Assembly: GCF_026151395.1 (NCBI RefSeq)
Contig: NZ_JAMQPV010000001.1
Coordinates: 434,001 to 498,000, forward strand
Length of the DNA stretch: 64,000 bases
Direction: 5' to 3'
Source of the DNA: Leptospira limi
Lineage (GTDB): Bacteria > Spirochaetota > Leptospiria > Leptospirales > Leptospiraceae
Part shown: positions 8,937 to 18,183 of the stretch, one piece after another
Layout of the letters: every line of letters starts with the position of its first letter
How positions within the stretch are numbered: the stretch's first letter is position 1
Program-made: the position numbers and the translations under genes
The notes under the pieces: generated by a model
The model's input: the letters and a program-made list of their open reading frames with translations, nothing else
Told to the model about the DNA's origin: nothing
Databases searched by the model: none

Positions 8937-9729
8937 TTTGCCCTTCAAACTCTGCTAACAAATACTCATGTACGTAACCATTACTTGCTAGTAAACTTGG
9001 GATCATGATTGAAAAATCATTACCATCCATAGAAGTTAATTTTCCTTTTGCTTCCATTACAATGAGTCCTGCTGCAGCCATATCCCAAGGTTTTAAACCA
9101 AGTTCGTAATAACCTTCAAATTTTCCCTCAGCTAACCAACATAAGTCTAATGTTGCGGCACCTGTTCGTCTGATTCCTCTCGATTTTTGTAGAATCGATT
9201 TGTAATATTGCATGAGTGTATCCAATGATAAATTTCTATCATAAGGAAATCCTGTTACAAAAAGAGAGTCTTTCATCGACTTTGTTTGGGATACTTGAAT
9301 TTGTTTTTTTTCACGAAAGGCACCTTCGCCTTTGATTGCATGGTAATACGTATTTAGTTCAGGAAAAAAAACCATACCTATCACTGGTGCCATAGTTTCT
9401 GTTTCGACAACTCCAACGGAAACACCGTAGAGAGGTAAACCATGTGTATAATTTGTTGTACCATCCAACGGATCGATTACCCATGTATACCCTGAACTAC
9501 CGTCGATAGCACCACGTTCTTCAGCTAAAATTCCATCCAATGGGAAATTTTTTTGGATCTCCTCAAGGATCATCGATTCTGCTTTAAGGTCAGCTTCTGT
9601 TACTAGGTTGTATAAACTTTTTTCATCTACTTTTAAATTTGATTCCTTGTGTTTTTCAACGAGGAAGTCCGCAACATTCGGTAAAAAATTTAGAAAATGA
9701 TAGGATCTATCAAGTAATTCAGAATGCAT
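8917..9729 (-). CDS. Inositol monophosphatase family protein
   Basis: Mg2+-dependent sugar/inositol phosphate phosphatase of 270 aa. The metal-binding motifs are intact: the Glu in LAEERGA, VIDPLDGTTNYTHG (D-P-x-D-G-T), and the C-terminal WDMAAAGLIVMEA. These are the SuhB/IMPase signatures. Substrates could be myo-inositol 1-phosphate, another sugar phosphate or 3'-phosphoadenosine phosphate; sequence alone does not decide. The gene follows the membrane protein upstream with its start at that gene's stop, in the operon that begins with TelA. Confidence 0.9.
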   Translation of the reverse strand: MHSELLDRSYHFLNFLPNVADFLVEKHKESNLKVDEKSLYNLVTEADLKAESMILEEIQKNFPLDGILAEERGAIDGSSGYTWVIDPLDGTTNYTHGLPLYGVSVGVVETETMAPVIGMVFFPELNTYYHAIKGEGAFREKKQIQVSQTKSMKDSLFVTGFPYDRNLSLDTLMQYYKSILQKSRGIRRTGAATLDLCWLAEGKFEGYYELGLKPWDMAAAGLIVMEAKGKLTSMDGNDFSIMIPSLLASNGYVHEYLLAEFEGQINRVVY

Positions 9730-10598
9730 TAATACCCACCAAATTCGATGTTTTTCTTCATAGCGGTAATCTCAACATCTAAATTTAGGGTTTCATCTGC
9801 TTTCAATTTGTTCCGAACTTGTTCCGTGGTTTTGATCACTTCACTTAACAAGGAATTGAGTTCTGTTTTTCTTTTTTCCGCATCAGGTGTATTTGTATTT
9901 TGATTCACTCTGATGTATTGACTCAGAATTTTGGAAACAGTTTCTGGAAAATAGTTTAAGAATTGTTTTGCTTTCCGATACGAAAGTGGATCCTCTGCCA
10001 GTTTCACTCTTAAATCTGAAAGTGAATGCAAATACTCATTACTCAAACTTTGTAGGTTTGTATCCGTAAGTAATTTTGCATCTTTTTCAGTTGATATTCG
10101 AAAGGAATCTAACTTTTCCATTTGCGTTTTATATTCTGAAAATTCCACTTTATCTTCAAATTTTTTCTTTAACTCATTCCAATTTTCCTTTGTTTGGTGG
10201 GAAGAAAATAGTAACGGAAAAAAGCTAAATGGATAATGGTGTGGTTTTCCTATTGTTGTTCGATAGATGGCAATTCCTAAAAAAACAACATGTAAAAAAG
10301 CCATAAATACGTAGGAGAACACTAGTAATACTCGGTCATCACCGAACTTGGTTCCAAAGCCAAAATATCCAAGAGATAGAAGTGCTTGGAGATACATTGA
10401 TTCTAATGATTGTTTTGCGGAATAAGATGATTTACCACGAGATAACCACATCACAAATGGATAAACCATTGCTCCAAGTGAGGAAAAATAAAAGGGGAAT
10501 GGCAATAATGCCATCGGATACGTGAGTAAAGTAGAGATATGGGCCCTTCTGGCCCACTTTTTTTCTTCTTGGTCTTGTTCCAATTGTATGTCTGTCAT
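9729..10598 (-). CDS. Hypothetical membrane protein in the TelA operon
   Basis: A 289-aa protein. Its N-terminal half has three or four hydrophobic spans (roughly residues 20-45, 65-80, 90-115 and around 125), and its C-terminal half is a long charged helical region with coiled-coil character (residues about 140-285). In layout it resembles proteins often encoded next to TelA (XpaC-like, 5-bromo-4-chloroindolyl phosphate hydrolysis family), but I cannot see a decisive motif. It starts one base downstream of the TelA stop and abuts the phosphatase. It is likely a membrane partner of TelA (inference). Confidence 0.72.
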   Translation of the reverse strand: MTDIQLEQDQEEKKWARRAHISTLLTYPMALLPFPFYFSSLGAMVYPFVMWLSRGKSSYSAKQSLESMYLQALLSLGYFGFGTKFGDDRVLLVFSYVFMAFLHVVFLGIAIYRTTIGKPHHYPFSFFPLLFSSHQTKENWNELKKKFEDKVEFSEYKTQMEKLDSFRISTEKDAKLLTDTNLQSLSNEYLHSLSDLRVKLAEDPLSYRKAKQFLNYFPETVSKILSQYIRVNQNTNTPDAEKRKTELNSLLSEVIKTTEQVRNKLKADETLNLDVEITAMKKNIEFGGY

Positions 10599-10599
10599 T

Positions 10600-11670
10600 C
10601 TATTTAGATTCCAAAAGTTTTTGTTTGATATCGGATTCGATTTTGATCATCTCTTGTTCCGCCAACTTTCGTTTTTGACGACCATCTTCCTGGATTTTTA
10701 GGGTTTCGGTAATCGTTTCGATCAATTGTTGGTTCACATTTTTGAGTGTTTCAATTTCAATGATTCCTTTTTCTGATTCTTTTGCAATCTCAACTGTACC
10801 TGACTTTAACATCTCCGCATTTTTTTGAATCAAATCATTTGTGGTTTTTGACACTTGTTTTTGTGCTTCCAAGGCTTTTCTTTGTCGCATCAAACCAAGA
10901 GCGATCACAATTTGATTTTTCCATAGTGGGATTGTATTTAAAATTGAGCTTTGGATTTTTTCAACCAACACTTGGTTTCCACTTTGGATCAATCGGATTT
11001 GTGGGCCTGTTTGTAGTGAAAGGATTCTAGTGAGTTTTAGATCGTGAATTTTTTTCTCAAAACGATCCACCATTTGAACCATATCTTGGTACTGTTGGGA
11101 TGCTAAGGTATCACCTTGAGCCTTTGCCTTTTCCAACATTTCAGGAAGAATTTTGTCGCGTAACTCTTGTATCTTTTTGTCACCTGCGGCAATGTAGATT
11201 TGAATTTCTTTGAAATATTCTAAGTTCTTCTCGTATAACGCCTGCAATAGAGTTATGTCTTTTGTGAGATTGGTTCTTGCTGAATGCAGTTCATCGACAA
11301 TTTTACCAATTTGAGATTCTAGATCTTCAAACTTTGCTAAAAATTTTCGAGAAACATCAAATAATCCACCTATCAATGGAATTTTAGAAAGAGCACTTCC
11401 CTCTCCCGCATAACTATCCATGTCCAAATCTTTGATTTTAAATAATAATTGATTTAATAAATCTCCCGCATAACCAGCATCCTTGGTTTTAATTTCAGCT
11501 AAAACTTTGTCAGCAAAATCAGATACCTTGGCTTGGGCAGAGGATCCATAAGAAACTATGTCATTTGGATTATTGAGTTTAATTTGTCCGGTTAATTCCT
11601 CAACTTTTTGAATGTCTTCTTTTGTCAGTTGTAGTTCCGGGTCATTTGTTTTGAGTTCCAGCGAGTCCAT
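10600..11670 (-). CDS. TelA-family (toxic anion resistance) protein
   Basis: A 356-aa, almost entirely helical cytoplasmic protein. It matches the TelA family in several segments: the N-terminal ...IVSYGSSAQAKVSDFADKVL region, LLNQLLFKIKDLD, SKIPLIGGLF, and the C-terminal IPLWKNQIVIALGLMRQRKA followed by NAEMLKSG. TelA proteins are associated with tellurite and cell-envelope stress, but their molecular activity is not firmly known. The start is preceded by AAAGGATC. It is the first gene of a three-gene minus-strand operon with the membrane protein and the inositol-type phosphatase. Confidence 0.88.
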   Translation of the reverse strand: MDSLELKTNDPELQLTKEDIQKVEELTGQIKLNNPNDIVSYGSSAQAKVSDFADKVLAEIKTKDAGYAGDLLNQLLFKIKDLDMDSYAGEGSALSKIPLIGGLFDVSRKFLAKFEDLESQIGKIVDELHSARTNLTKDITLLQALYEKNLEYFKEIQIYIAAGDKKIQELRDKILPEMLEKAKAQGDTLASQQYQDMVQMVDRFEKKIHDLKLTRILSLQTGPQIRLIQSGNQVLVEKIQSSILNTIPLWKNQIVIALGLMRQRKALEAQKQVSKTTNDLIQKNAEMLKSGTVEIAKESEKGIIEIETLKNVNQQLIETITETLKIQEDGRQKRKLAEQEMIKIESDIKQKLLESK

Positions 11671-11860
11671 TTGTTTTGATCCTTTATCGTTTCTCCCAAT
11701 GATAAAATCGTTTTTTACAATGGAATCAAGCAGAAAAATACAGCGTGCAAAAACATGAACTAGGAAATTTATTTCTTCAAAAATAGCGATCCAAAACTAC
11801 GGTTTGGTGACAATTTAATTGCATGGATTGTTATACTCTGATACATTCCACAAGAAAAAT

Positions 11861-12478
11861 ATGCTAAATACTAATTTGAAACTACCAACCTTACTCCCAC
11901 ACATTCTTACTGTTGATGTTTGTAAAATTGATAACTCTCTATTAGACCAAACAGAAGTCCGAAATTTACTCAACAAACTTAGGTGCCGAAACCATCTACA
12001 CTATTTGATCATCAAATTTTTAGTATGTACGGGTTTATCATTACCTGAACTCATTCATCTGAAGATTGCTGATTTTAATTCAGAAATGAATCGTTTCCAT
12101 TTAAAGAACGGTGGTCGTCTCCGTAGGCGCAATATCTTTCTTGAACCCAATTTTGCGATCGAACTCTATCGGTATTCGTGTGAGTTTTTACCAAGTGATT
12201 ATCTATTCCCGGGAAGGGATGGAGTTTTGCGAACACGCACGATACAAAAAATTCTCAAAAATGCAAGCCGCCTCATCTCCAGAGAAATCCATATTCCCTT
12301 TTTGAGAGATGTGATTGCTCTTGATTTGTACCAAAAGGGTTTCCCCGTTTGGGAAATCCAAGAATTTTTAGGCCATAGGACGTCTCGTTCCACTCGTCAG
12401 AGGATTATGTTGCATATCCCAGAGGCTGAACACAACGACCCTCGACTTTTTACGAGAAACAGAAACCAAGCAGCGTAA
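11861..12478 (+). CDS. Tyrosine-recombinase-like protein lacking key catalytic residues
   Basis: A 205-aa protein with the outline of a phage-integrase catalytic domain but without the usual N-terminal core-binding domain. TGLSLPELIHLKIADF aligns with the TGLR-x-S-E-L box, with Ser in place of the first catalytic Arg. HIPFLRDVIAL aligns with H-x-L-R-H, keeping only the Arg. The LGH of box II is kept, but the nucleophile position in RQRIMLH is Met, not Tyr. It is therefore unlikely to cut DNA and may be a DNA-binding protein (inference). ATG 11861 is preferred to TTG 11819. There are no flanking repeats or att-like sites. Confidence 0.75.
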   Translation: MLNTNLKLPTLLPHILTVDVCKIDNSLLDQTEVRNLLNKLRCRNHLHYLIIKFLVCTGLSLPELIHLKIADFNSEMNRFHLKNGGRLRRRNIFLEPNFAIELYRYSCEFLPSDYLFPGRDGVLRTRTIQKILKNASRLISREIHIPFLRDVIALDLYQKGFPVWEIQEFLGHRTSRSTRQRIMLHIPEAEHNDPRLFTRNRNQAA

Positions 12479-12533
12479 AAATTTCTTGAACCTTTGGTGT
12501 TTTCAAAGATTCTAGTCTCCAAGTAGGCTCGCT

Positions 12534-12872
12534 TTGGAAATAAAAACCAAAAAAATCGGAAAGCACACACTCGTTCACCTCAATGGTCGTTTAGACATTA
12601 CTCATTCTGATGAGGTTGAGGCAAAATTAGCTGATGACGTGCAAAACGGGGACGGTGACATCATCATCAACCTGGAGCTTATATCCTATATCTCCTCTTC
12701 TGGGATTCGTATCTTTGTTGGTATGGTTCGAGAACTCGATAAACAAGGAAGAAAACTCAAACTCTGTTGCATCACTCCGCCTGTAAAAAAGGTTTTTGAT
12801 GTAGTGGAGCTACTCGATTTGTTTGAAGTTTTCGAAACGGAACAAGAAGCCGTTAACTCTCTCTCAAAGTAG
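12534..12872 (+). CDS. STAS-domain anti-sigma factor antagonist
   Basis: A 112-aa single STAS domain. The switch region reads LISYISSSGIRIFVGM, where the Ser before Gly-Ile is the usual phosphorylation site of SpoIIAA/RsbV-type antagonists. Such proteins bind anti-sigma kinases when unphosphorylated. The start is a TTG at 12534, preceded by AGTAGG at a suitable distance; there is no nearby ATG that preserves the first beta-strand (EIKTKKIGKHTLVHLNG). No partner kinase is adjacent, though the SpoIIE-type phosphatase at 35 kb could act in the same kind of circuit (inference). Confidence 0.9.
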   Translation: MEIKTKKIGKHTLVHLNGRLDITHSDEVEAKLADDVQNGDGDIIINLELISYISSSGIRIFVGMVRELDKQGRKLKLCCITPPVKKVFDVVELLDLFEVFETEQEAVNSLSK

Positions 12873-12879
12873 AACGAAC

Positions 12880-14313
12880 GTGGCTTACGCCTCGTTTCTA
12901 TTCATCTCCCTCCTCTATTGTTTCCAAGTTGGTATCAACTTAGGTGTATTACCTGTTGTATGGCCAGATGAAGTTTTATTTTATTCTCCTGCCATCTCAT
13001 TTGCGAATTCAGGACATTTAAAAACAGAGGTCCTTACTGGACTCATACCAGGAATGGAATCCAAAACATTATGGATGCCACCTGGTTATTTATTATTTTC
13101 AGGTTTTACATTATCTATTTTTCCTGATACGTTAACCACTCTTCGCATAGCGAATGTTTGTATAGTTTACTTAACTGCATTAGGATTTTACCATTTATTA
13201 AAAAGACTTTCGATTTCAGAGATGGCAGCTCAAATTGCCTTCGCAAGTGTACTTTGGGAACTTCTAGTGTTTCGTTTTGGAACCGTCGCTCGGATGGAAG
13301 CACTCACTGCATGTTTTTTTATCCTGAGTTTACTCTTTGCAACAAACAAAAGTAAATCCAATTGGAACCCTTTTTTCGCAGGTGTGATGTTATCCTTTTC
13401 GGCATTATCCCATCCCATTGGTGCTTCTTTTGGACTCATCACTCTTTACTTAATTTATCAAAATTTTGGTTTCAAAAAAATAGGTTGGTTTTTGTTAGGT
13501 GGAGTTTTGCCAGTATTCGGTTGGATTTATTATATCCATCCAAATTGGGAATGGTTTCAAATTCAGTTTGGTGCTCAACTTACGAGAAAACAAAACCTTC
13601 TCAAAACTTTTACATTCATAGACAAACTGAAGATTTTTTCTTTTGGATTTGGATTTCCTAAAATCCGATTGCTGATCATTTCTTTACAATTAATATGTTT
13701 AAGTTTTTTTACTTTCAAACATTTCCAAGACAAAACAAAACAAATGAATTTATGGTATTTATTTTGGGTTTGGAATTTGTCTGTTTTTGTAGCCTTGTAT
13801 ACTTCTTCCGAAGGTTGGTATGTATACCATAGTCTTTTCCCTTTAGCTTTCGGAATGGCACTATTACTCCAAGAAAAATCGATATTTAACAAACTTCCAT
13901 ATGTCGGAATTGTTGTATCCTTACTTGCTATGGTTTTAATGGTTTCGATCCATTGGTCAAAATCTGATACGAACGAAATCCAAACTTTGCATTTCCAAAG
14001 GATTGAAAAAAGTTTAGCAAATTCAAAAGCACTTTACCTTCAGAGTTTGCCAGACCCATATTTTTATCTCAAATCCAAACGTCCTGATTTGGATATTTTA
14101 GAATTTATCCCAGGTGAACTGGAACTTCCATCAGCTACTTATATCAAAACGATTCACTCTCGTGATAGTTTTATTTTTTATGATGAAAATCTTGTTAATG
14201 AAACCATAAAAGATTATTTAAAACAAGGGAACTGGATTCGGAAAGAATGGGATATACCAGTTCCATCAAATCATTGGTTACATTACAAAACGATCGTCTA
14301 TACGAGAAAATAA
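12880..14313 (+). CDS. Multi-pass membrane protein, GT39/PMT-like glycosyltransferase
   Basis: A 477-aa integral membrane protein with about ten hydrophobic spans. It has the general plan of lipid-linked-sugar glycosyltransferases (GT-C): an early acidic loop VVWPDEVLFYSP after the first span, MPPGYLL, and alternating helices up to about residue 380. A soluble periplasmic tail follows. The likely start is the GTG at 12880, eight bases after the STAS stop; an in-frame ATG at 12823 lies within the STAS gene and would add a polar extension before the first span. Substrates are unknown. The last codon is three bases from the convergent coaX end. Confidence 0.72.
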   Translation: MAYASFLFISLLYCFQVGINLGVLPVVWPDEVLFYSPAISFANSGHLKTEVLTGLIPGMESKTLWMPPGYLLFSGFTLSIFPDTLTTLRIANVCIVYLTALGFYHLLKRLSISEMAAQIAFASVLWELLVFRFGTVARMEALTACFFILSLLFATNKSKSNWNPFFAGVMLSFSALSHPIGASFGLITLYLIYQNFGFKKIGWFLLGGVLPVFGWIYYIHPNWEWFQIQFGAQLTRKQNLLKTFTFIDKLKIFSFGFGFPKIRLLIISLQLICLSFFTFKHFQDKTKQMNLWYLFWVWNLSVFVALYTSSEGWYVYHSLFPLAFGMALLLQEKSIFNKLPYVGIVVSLLAMVLMVSIHWSKSDTNEIQTLHFQRIEKSLANSKALYLQSLPDPYFYLKSKRPDLDILEFIPGELELPSATYIKTIHSRDSFIFYDENLVNETIKDYLKQGNWIRKEWDIPVPSNHWLHYKTIVYTRK

Positions 14314-14316
14314 ATC

Positions 14317-15108
14317 TTAGGAATTTAAATCGGCTAAAATTTTTAATCCTTTGAGAGTCATCATTGGATCAATTTCATCAAATACTTGGTTATGCGAAGC
14401 ATGGATTGTTGTCACGAGGCCACCGGTTCCCACTACTACATAATCACCAGGATGTTCTTCCTTGATGGCTCTTACGATTTCTTTCAGAAGGCCAATCCAC
14501 CCAAAGAAAAAACCTGCTTGGATTGATTCTACAGTTGATTCACCCAATACACGAGAAGGAGAACCAAATACAATAGGAGGAAGTTGTGCTGTGTTTCTTG
14601 TTAAAGCATCCATGGATATTTTTAATCCAGGCGCAATCACACCACCTATATATTCTGGTTTTTCGCTAATCACACAAAATGTAGTCGCCGTACCCAAATC
14701 AACCAAGATGGCTTTTTTTCCAGGATAGGTTTTGGCACAATAAGCAGCATTGACAAGTCGATCCGCACCAATTTCAAATGGTCTAGGGTAACTGATACCA
14801 AAGTTTAAATTCATTTGGTAATGAACACGGAGTGGATTTACATCAAACCAATCCTCTAACATCCTTTCTACGATCGGATTGAGAGAAGGCACAACACTAG
14901 AATAAATTGCTTTTTTGACTCGGTCTGCTTTTACGTTCTCTTGGGTTAAAAATCCCTTCAGAAATAGACCTAATTCATCCGAAGTTCGATCCCTTCGCGT
15001 AACAGTTCTTTTGTGAAAATCTGGTGTCTCTTGACCTTCACGAAAAACTCCAAACACTGTGTTAGTATTTCCAACATCGATAACTAATAATAATGGTGAT
15101 TCTGACAT
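14317..15108 (-). CDS. coaX: Type III pantothenate kinase
   Basis: First enzyme of coenzyme A synthesis, phosphorylating pantothenate. The 263-aa protein has the ASKHA-fold phosphate loop [16 protein letters not shown] at the N-terminus, [15 protein letters not shown] (substrate-binding and dimer region), [12 protein letters not shown] (second phosphate motif with the catalytic Asp) and GGVIAPGL. These are specific to the CoaX type rather than CoaA. It begins at the base before the end of birA, so birA and coaX form a two-gene cofactor operon; this adjacency is common in bacteria. Confidence 0.95.
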   Translation of the reverse strand: MSESPLLLVIDVGNTNTVFGVFREGQETPDFHKRTVTRRDRTSDELGLFLKGFLTQENVKADRVKKAIYSSVVPSLNPIVERMLEDWFDVNPLRVHYQMNLNFGISYPRPFEIGADRLVNAAYCAKTYPGKKAILVDLGTATTFCVISEKPEYIGGVIAPGLKISMDALTRNTAQLPPIVFGSPSRVLGESTVESIQAGFFFGWIGLLKEIVRAIKEEHPGDYVVVGTGGLVTTIHASHNQVFDEIDPMMTLKGLKILADLNS

Positions 15109-15864
15109 TTATATCATCCGAAATTTTGGTGAAGTGTCCATAAGCTCAATCTTTTGGCCAGTTTCAGTCATAATCAGAAGGAATCCTAATTCATCAATTC
15201 CCAAAACACGTCCTCTTACGATTCTTTCATCCCATTCCGTCTCAATGACCTTGTTCTTTAATAGAGAATGATCTTCGATCCATACTAAATCTTTTAAAAC
15301 TTGGCTTTGGTCAAGGAGTGTGATCACAGCTTGGTTAATCCCTATGACTAAATGATTTACAAATCTTTCTAAATCACCTTCTCCCAACTGAGAATCACAC
15401 AAAAAGGTAGCTTTCTCTTTTAAATCTTCAGGTACAGATTGTCCAAAAAAGTTGAGTCCAATTCCGATCACAACATCATAAACACCATTGATAAACTCAG
15501 ATTGTACTAAAATTCCAGCTACTTTCTTTTCTTTTTTATAAATATCATTTGGCCATTTGATTGTTGTATCTTCTTCTCGTTCCGGAAAAAAATGGAAAAT
15601 GGTTTTGAGTAATGCAGAAGATATAAAAATCGAAAGTAAAGGCAAAGAAATTTCCGCTGCTGAAATTCTGATTTTCCCAGAGAATATCAATGGTTCTTCG
15701 CCTAACGACTGCCATAAATTTTGGCCCCTTCCTTTTCCTGCAGTCTGTTCTTCTGCAATCACCCAAGATCCAAAAGATACTTCCGGATTTCGGATCCATT
15801 CGTTTGTGGAATTTACAGACTGTAATCTATGACCTAGTTCAGGTTTTAAAAGTCGATATTGCAT
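15109..15864 (-). CDS. birA: Biotin--[acetyl-CoA carboxylase] ligase
   Basis: Attaches biotin to the carboxyl-carrier protein through biotinyl-AMP. The 251-aa protein contains the biotin/ATP loop IAEEQTAGKGRGQNLW, TIKWPNDIY with the KWPND active-site segment, KVAGILVQSE and VIGIGLNF. It starts directly in the catalytic domain, so it lacks the helix-turn-helix of group II BirA and should not be a repressor. The C-terminal SH3-like domain carries VRGRVLGIDELGFLLI. It abuts coaX downstream. Confidence 0.94.
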   Translation of the reverse strand: MQYRLLKPELGHRLQSVNSTNEWIRNPEVSFGSWVIAEEQTAGKGRGQNLWQSLGEEPLIFSGKIRISAAEISLPLLSIFISSALLKTIFHFFPEREEDTTIKWPNDIYKKEKKVAGILVQSEFINGVYDVVIGIGLNFFGQSVPEDLKEKATFLCDSQLGEGDLERFVNHLVIGINQAVITLLDQSQVLKDLVWIEDHSLLKNKVIETEWDERIVRGRVLGIDELGFLLIMTETGQKIELMDTSPKFRMI

Positions 15865-15925
15865 TTGAGTCTATTTCCTATATGATTCCGATTGACGAAA
15901 CCAAAAAATGGATTAGAGTCATGGT

Positions 15926-16741
15926 ATGAAATTATCTGGAAATACGATTTTGATTACAGGCTGTGGAATGGGAATTGGTGCTCTAACAGCAGAACGATTG
16001 GCAAAAGAGGGAAACGATATCATTGGAGTTGATATCAACCAATCCCTTTTGAAAGAAATCCAACAGAAAGTGGAAACGTCTGGTAGAAAATTTTATGGTT
16101 ATGTTTGTGATCTTTCCAAAGAAGATGATATCGGAAATCTTTTCAAAAAAATCAGAAAGAATAAACTCAGTTTCCAAGTTTTGATTAACAATGCAGGGAT
16201 TGCTCCGAGTGGTCCTTTTGAAGGAAAGGATTTTTCTGTTTGGCAAAAAGCCTTACAAATCAATGTTCATGGACCAATGAAATTGGTTTATGAATCTTTG
16301 CCAATTCTCAGAGAACAAAAAGAAGCATGTATCATCAATTTAGCAAGTATTGCGGGTAAGTTTGGAACAGAAGGAACTGTCACTTATTCCGCAACCAAAC
16401 ACGCAATGGTAGGTTTTTCTCAAGCCTTAAAAATGGAATTATATGAAACTCAAATTGGTGTTAGTTGGATTTGTCCATCAATGGCAAAAACCAGAATGAT
16501 AGATGGTGTCAAACCTTCCTTTTTTACTCCTGTGATTGAACCTGACCAAGTAGCAAAAGCAATCTGCAAGGCGATTGTGAAAAATCCTGGTGAAGTCCTT
16601 GTCCCATCGTATCTCAGGTCTACTATTGTGATTATGCCCGCTCTTTTTCCGAAGTTTTCACTCTGGCTTGCAGTAAAAACAAAAGCGTCAAAAGGTTGGT
16701 TACTTGCCAACAAGGGGCTTGAGAAAAATATTCCTGTTTAG
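15926..16741 (+). CDS. Short-chain dehydrogenase/reductase
   Basis: A 271-aa classical SDR. It has the cofactor motif TGCGMGIG, the acidic ...GVDINQ residue after beta2 that favours NAD(H), NNAGIAP, the catalytic Ser in NLASI and YSATK. The C-terminal portion is longer than the minimal SDR and ends with a hydrophobic stretch (VIMPALFPKFSLWLAVK), suggesting membrane association with a lipophilic substrate such as a fatty or sterol-like alcohol (inference). It is divergent from birA by 61 bases and runs into metF 12 bases later. Confidence 0.88.
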   Translation: MKLSGNTILITGCGMGIGALTAERLAKEGNDIIGVDINQSLLKEIQQKVETSGRKFYGYVCDLSKEDDIGNLFKKIRKNKLSFQVLINNAGIAPSGPFEGKDFSVWQKALQINVHGPMKLVYESLPILREQKEACIINLASIAGKFGTEGTVTYSATKHAMVGFSQALKMELYETQIGVSWICPSMAKTRMIDGVKPSFFTPVIEPDQVAKAICKAIVKNPGEVLVPSYLRSTIVIMPALFPKFSLWLAVKTKASKGWLLANKGLEKNIPV

Positions 16742-16753
16742 AGGATAGGTTTT

Positions 16754-17641
16754 ATGCACATTTCTGAGATCCTCGGCAAAAAACAAACTACTATCAGCTT
16801 CGAATTTTTCCCTCCCAAAAATGAGGAAGCATCAGAGGATTTGTTCCGAAATATCCAAGAACTCTCTCAAATGAACCCTGCTTATGTGAGTGTCACGTAT
16901 GGTGCAGGTGGTTCGACTCGTGACCTAACACACGATTTAGTCGTCAAATTACAAGAGCAGACTGGTTTAACAATTGTTAGCCATCTTACATGTGTTGGTT
17001 CTACCAAAGAAGAAATTGGTGAGATCCTAAAACGATATGAAAAAAGTGGAATCCACAACATCATGGCTCTTCGTGGTGATCCGCCAAAGGGCCAAAATGA
17101 ATTTCAAAAAACAGAAAATGGATTTGAATACGCTGGAGAATTAGTCGGTTTCATCAAAGGGAATTACCCAAATATGGGGATTGGAGTTGCTGGATTTCCA
17201 GAAGGTCATCCTTCCACTCCCAATCGTTTAAAAGAAATTGAATACTTAAAATGGAAAGTTGACCAAGGTGTCGACTATATCTGCACCCAATTGTTTTTTA
17301 ATAATGATTATTTTTATGATTTTGTAGAACGATGTGAGATTGCTGGAATCAAAGTTCCAATCATCGCGGGTATCATGCCAATTACTTCCAGGAAAGGAAT
17401 GGCACGTATGGCAGAATTATCCCTTGGTACTAATTTTCCTGCAAAACTATTGAAGTCATTGTCACGTGCTGAAGATGATGCCTATGCAGAAAATGTTGGG
17501 ATCCATTGGGCAACGGAACAAGTCCGCGATTTATTAGATCACAAAATTGCAGGAATTCATATGTATACTCTCAACAAATCAAAGGCCACACGCAAGATTT
17601 ACGAATCACTCGGGATCCGAAATTTTGATCGTATCGTTTGA
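16754..17641 (+). CDS. metF: 5,10-methylenetetrahydrofolate reductase
   Basis: FAD enzyme making 5-methyl-THF for methionine synthesis. The 295-aa TIM barrel shows ISFEFFPPKNEEA at the N-terminus, VSVTYGAGGSTRD, HLTCVGST, IMALRGDPP and CTQLFFNND, all standard MetF segments. ATG 16754 is preceded by GAGGATAGG, a strong ribosome site. It probably shares a transcript with the upstream SDR. The 3' end overlaps the convergent MORN-repeat gene by 36 bases. Confidence 0.96.
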   Translation: MHISEILGKKQTTISFEFFPPKNEEASEDLFRNIQELSQMNPAYVSVTYGAGGSTRDLTHDLVVKLQEQTGLTIVSHLTCVGSTKEEIGEILKRYEKSGIHNIMALRGDPPKGQNEFQKTENGFEYAGELVGFIKGNYPNMGIGVAGFPEGHPSTPNRLKEIEYLKWKVDQGVDYICTQLFFNNDYFYDFVERCEIAGIKVPIIAGIMPITSRKGMARMAELSLGTNFPAKLLKSLSRAEDDAYAENVGIHWATEQVRDLLDHKIAGIHMYTLNKSKATRKIYESLGIRNFDRIV

Positions 17642-18103
17642 TCCTTCTTTTGGTTTAAAACCAATATAATGATTTTGGTGCCAGTATCCTTCTAGCACCA
17701 AACTACCTTTTGCATTTGTGATTTTACATTTTCCATTCAATTCATTTTGCGACCAAGTACCTTCCAAAATGAATCCATCTGCAAAAATATATTTACCGAA
17801 CCCATCTCTTTTGCCTTTGAGATAATTTCCTTTGAATTGATCTCCATTGTTATAACGATAAGATCCTAATCCTTCTTTATAACCAAATTTGTATTCACCT
17901 TCAAAGACATCTCCATTAGCATATCGATAAATTCCAAACCCATGTTTGGTATCCTCAATGAATTCACCTTCAAAAAAGTCGCCATTTTCAAAGGAAACTG
18001 AGTGTTTCCCATTACGGCAATTTTCGCCTTCACATATTTTTTGGTTCGACTTACAAAAGACAAAAATGTAAAAAAATAAAAATATAAAGAATTTAGAACG
18101 CAT
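17606..18103 (-). CDS. MORN-repeat exported protein (probable lipoprotein)
   Basis: A 165-aa protein with about five consecutive MORN repeats of roughly 23 residues (patterns such as NGDFFEGEF, NGDVFEGEY, NNGDQFKGNY, DGFILEGTW). The N-terminus is a hydrophobic signal ending in FFYIFVFCKSN, so Cys is a plausible lipidation site under the loose leptospiral lipobox. MORN repeats form a beta-ribbon used as a binding or scaffold module. The ATG at 18103 is preferred to a TTG six codons upstream. Function is unknown. Confidence 0.85.
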   Translation of the reverse strand: MRSKFFIFLFFYIFVFCKSNQKICEGENCRNGKHSVSFENGDFFEGEFIEDTKHGFGIYRYANGDVFEGEYKFGYKEGLGSYRYNNGDQFKGNYLKGKRDGFGKYIFADGFILEGTWSQNELNGKCKITNAKGSLVLEGYWHQNHYIGFKPKEGSNDTIKISDPE

Positions 18104-18183
18104 GGATGGCTTACTTAACAATATTTCGTCGACTAAGTGTATTCATGCTTATCTAAAACTAGTTTGAAATTAAGGCAATCCAT

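Noticed and set aside
11671..11860. Possible attachment site or element boundary near the recombinase-like gene
   Set aside because: No direct repeats, tRNA end, inverted repeats or transposase remnants are visible around it; neighbours are ordinary chromosomal genes.
12823..12879. ATG at 12823 as start of the membrane glycosyltransferase-like gene
   Set aside because: It lies inside the STAS gene in another frame and adds a Lys-rich, non-conserved segment; the GTG at 12880 follows the STAS stop by eight bases.
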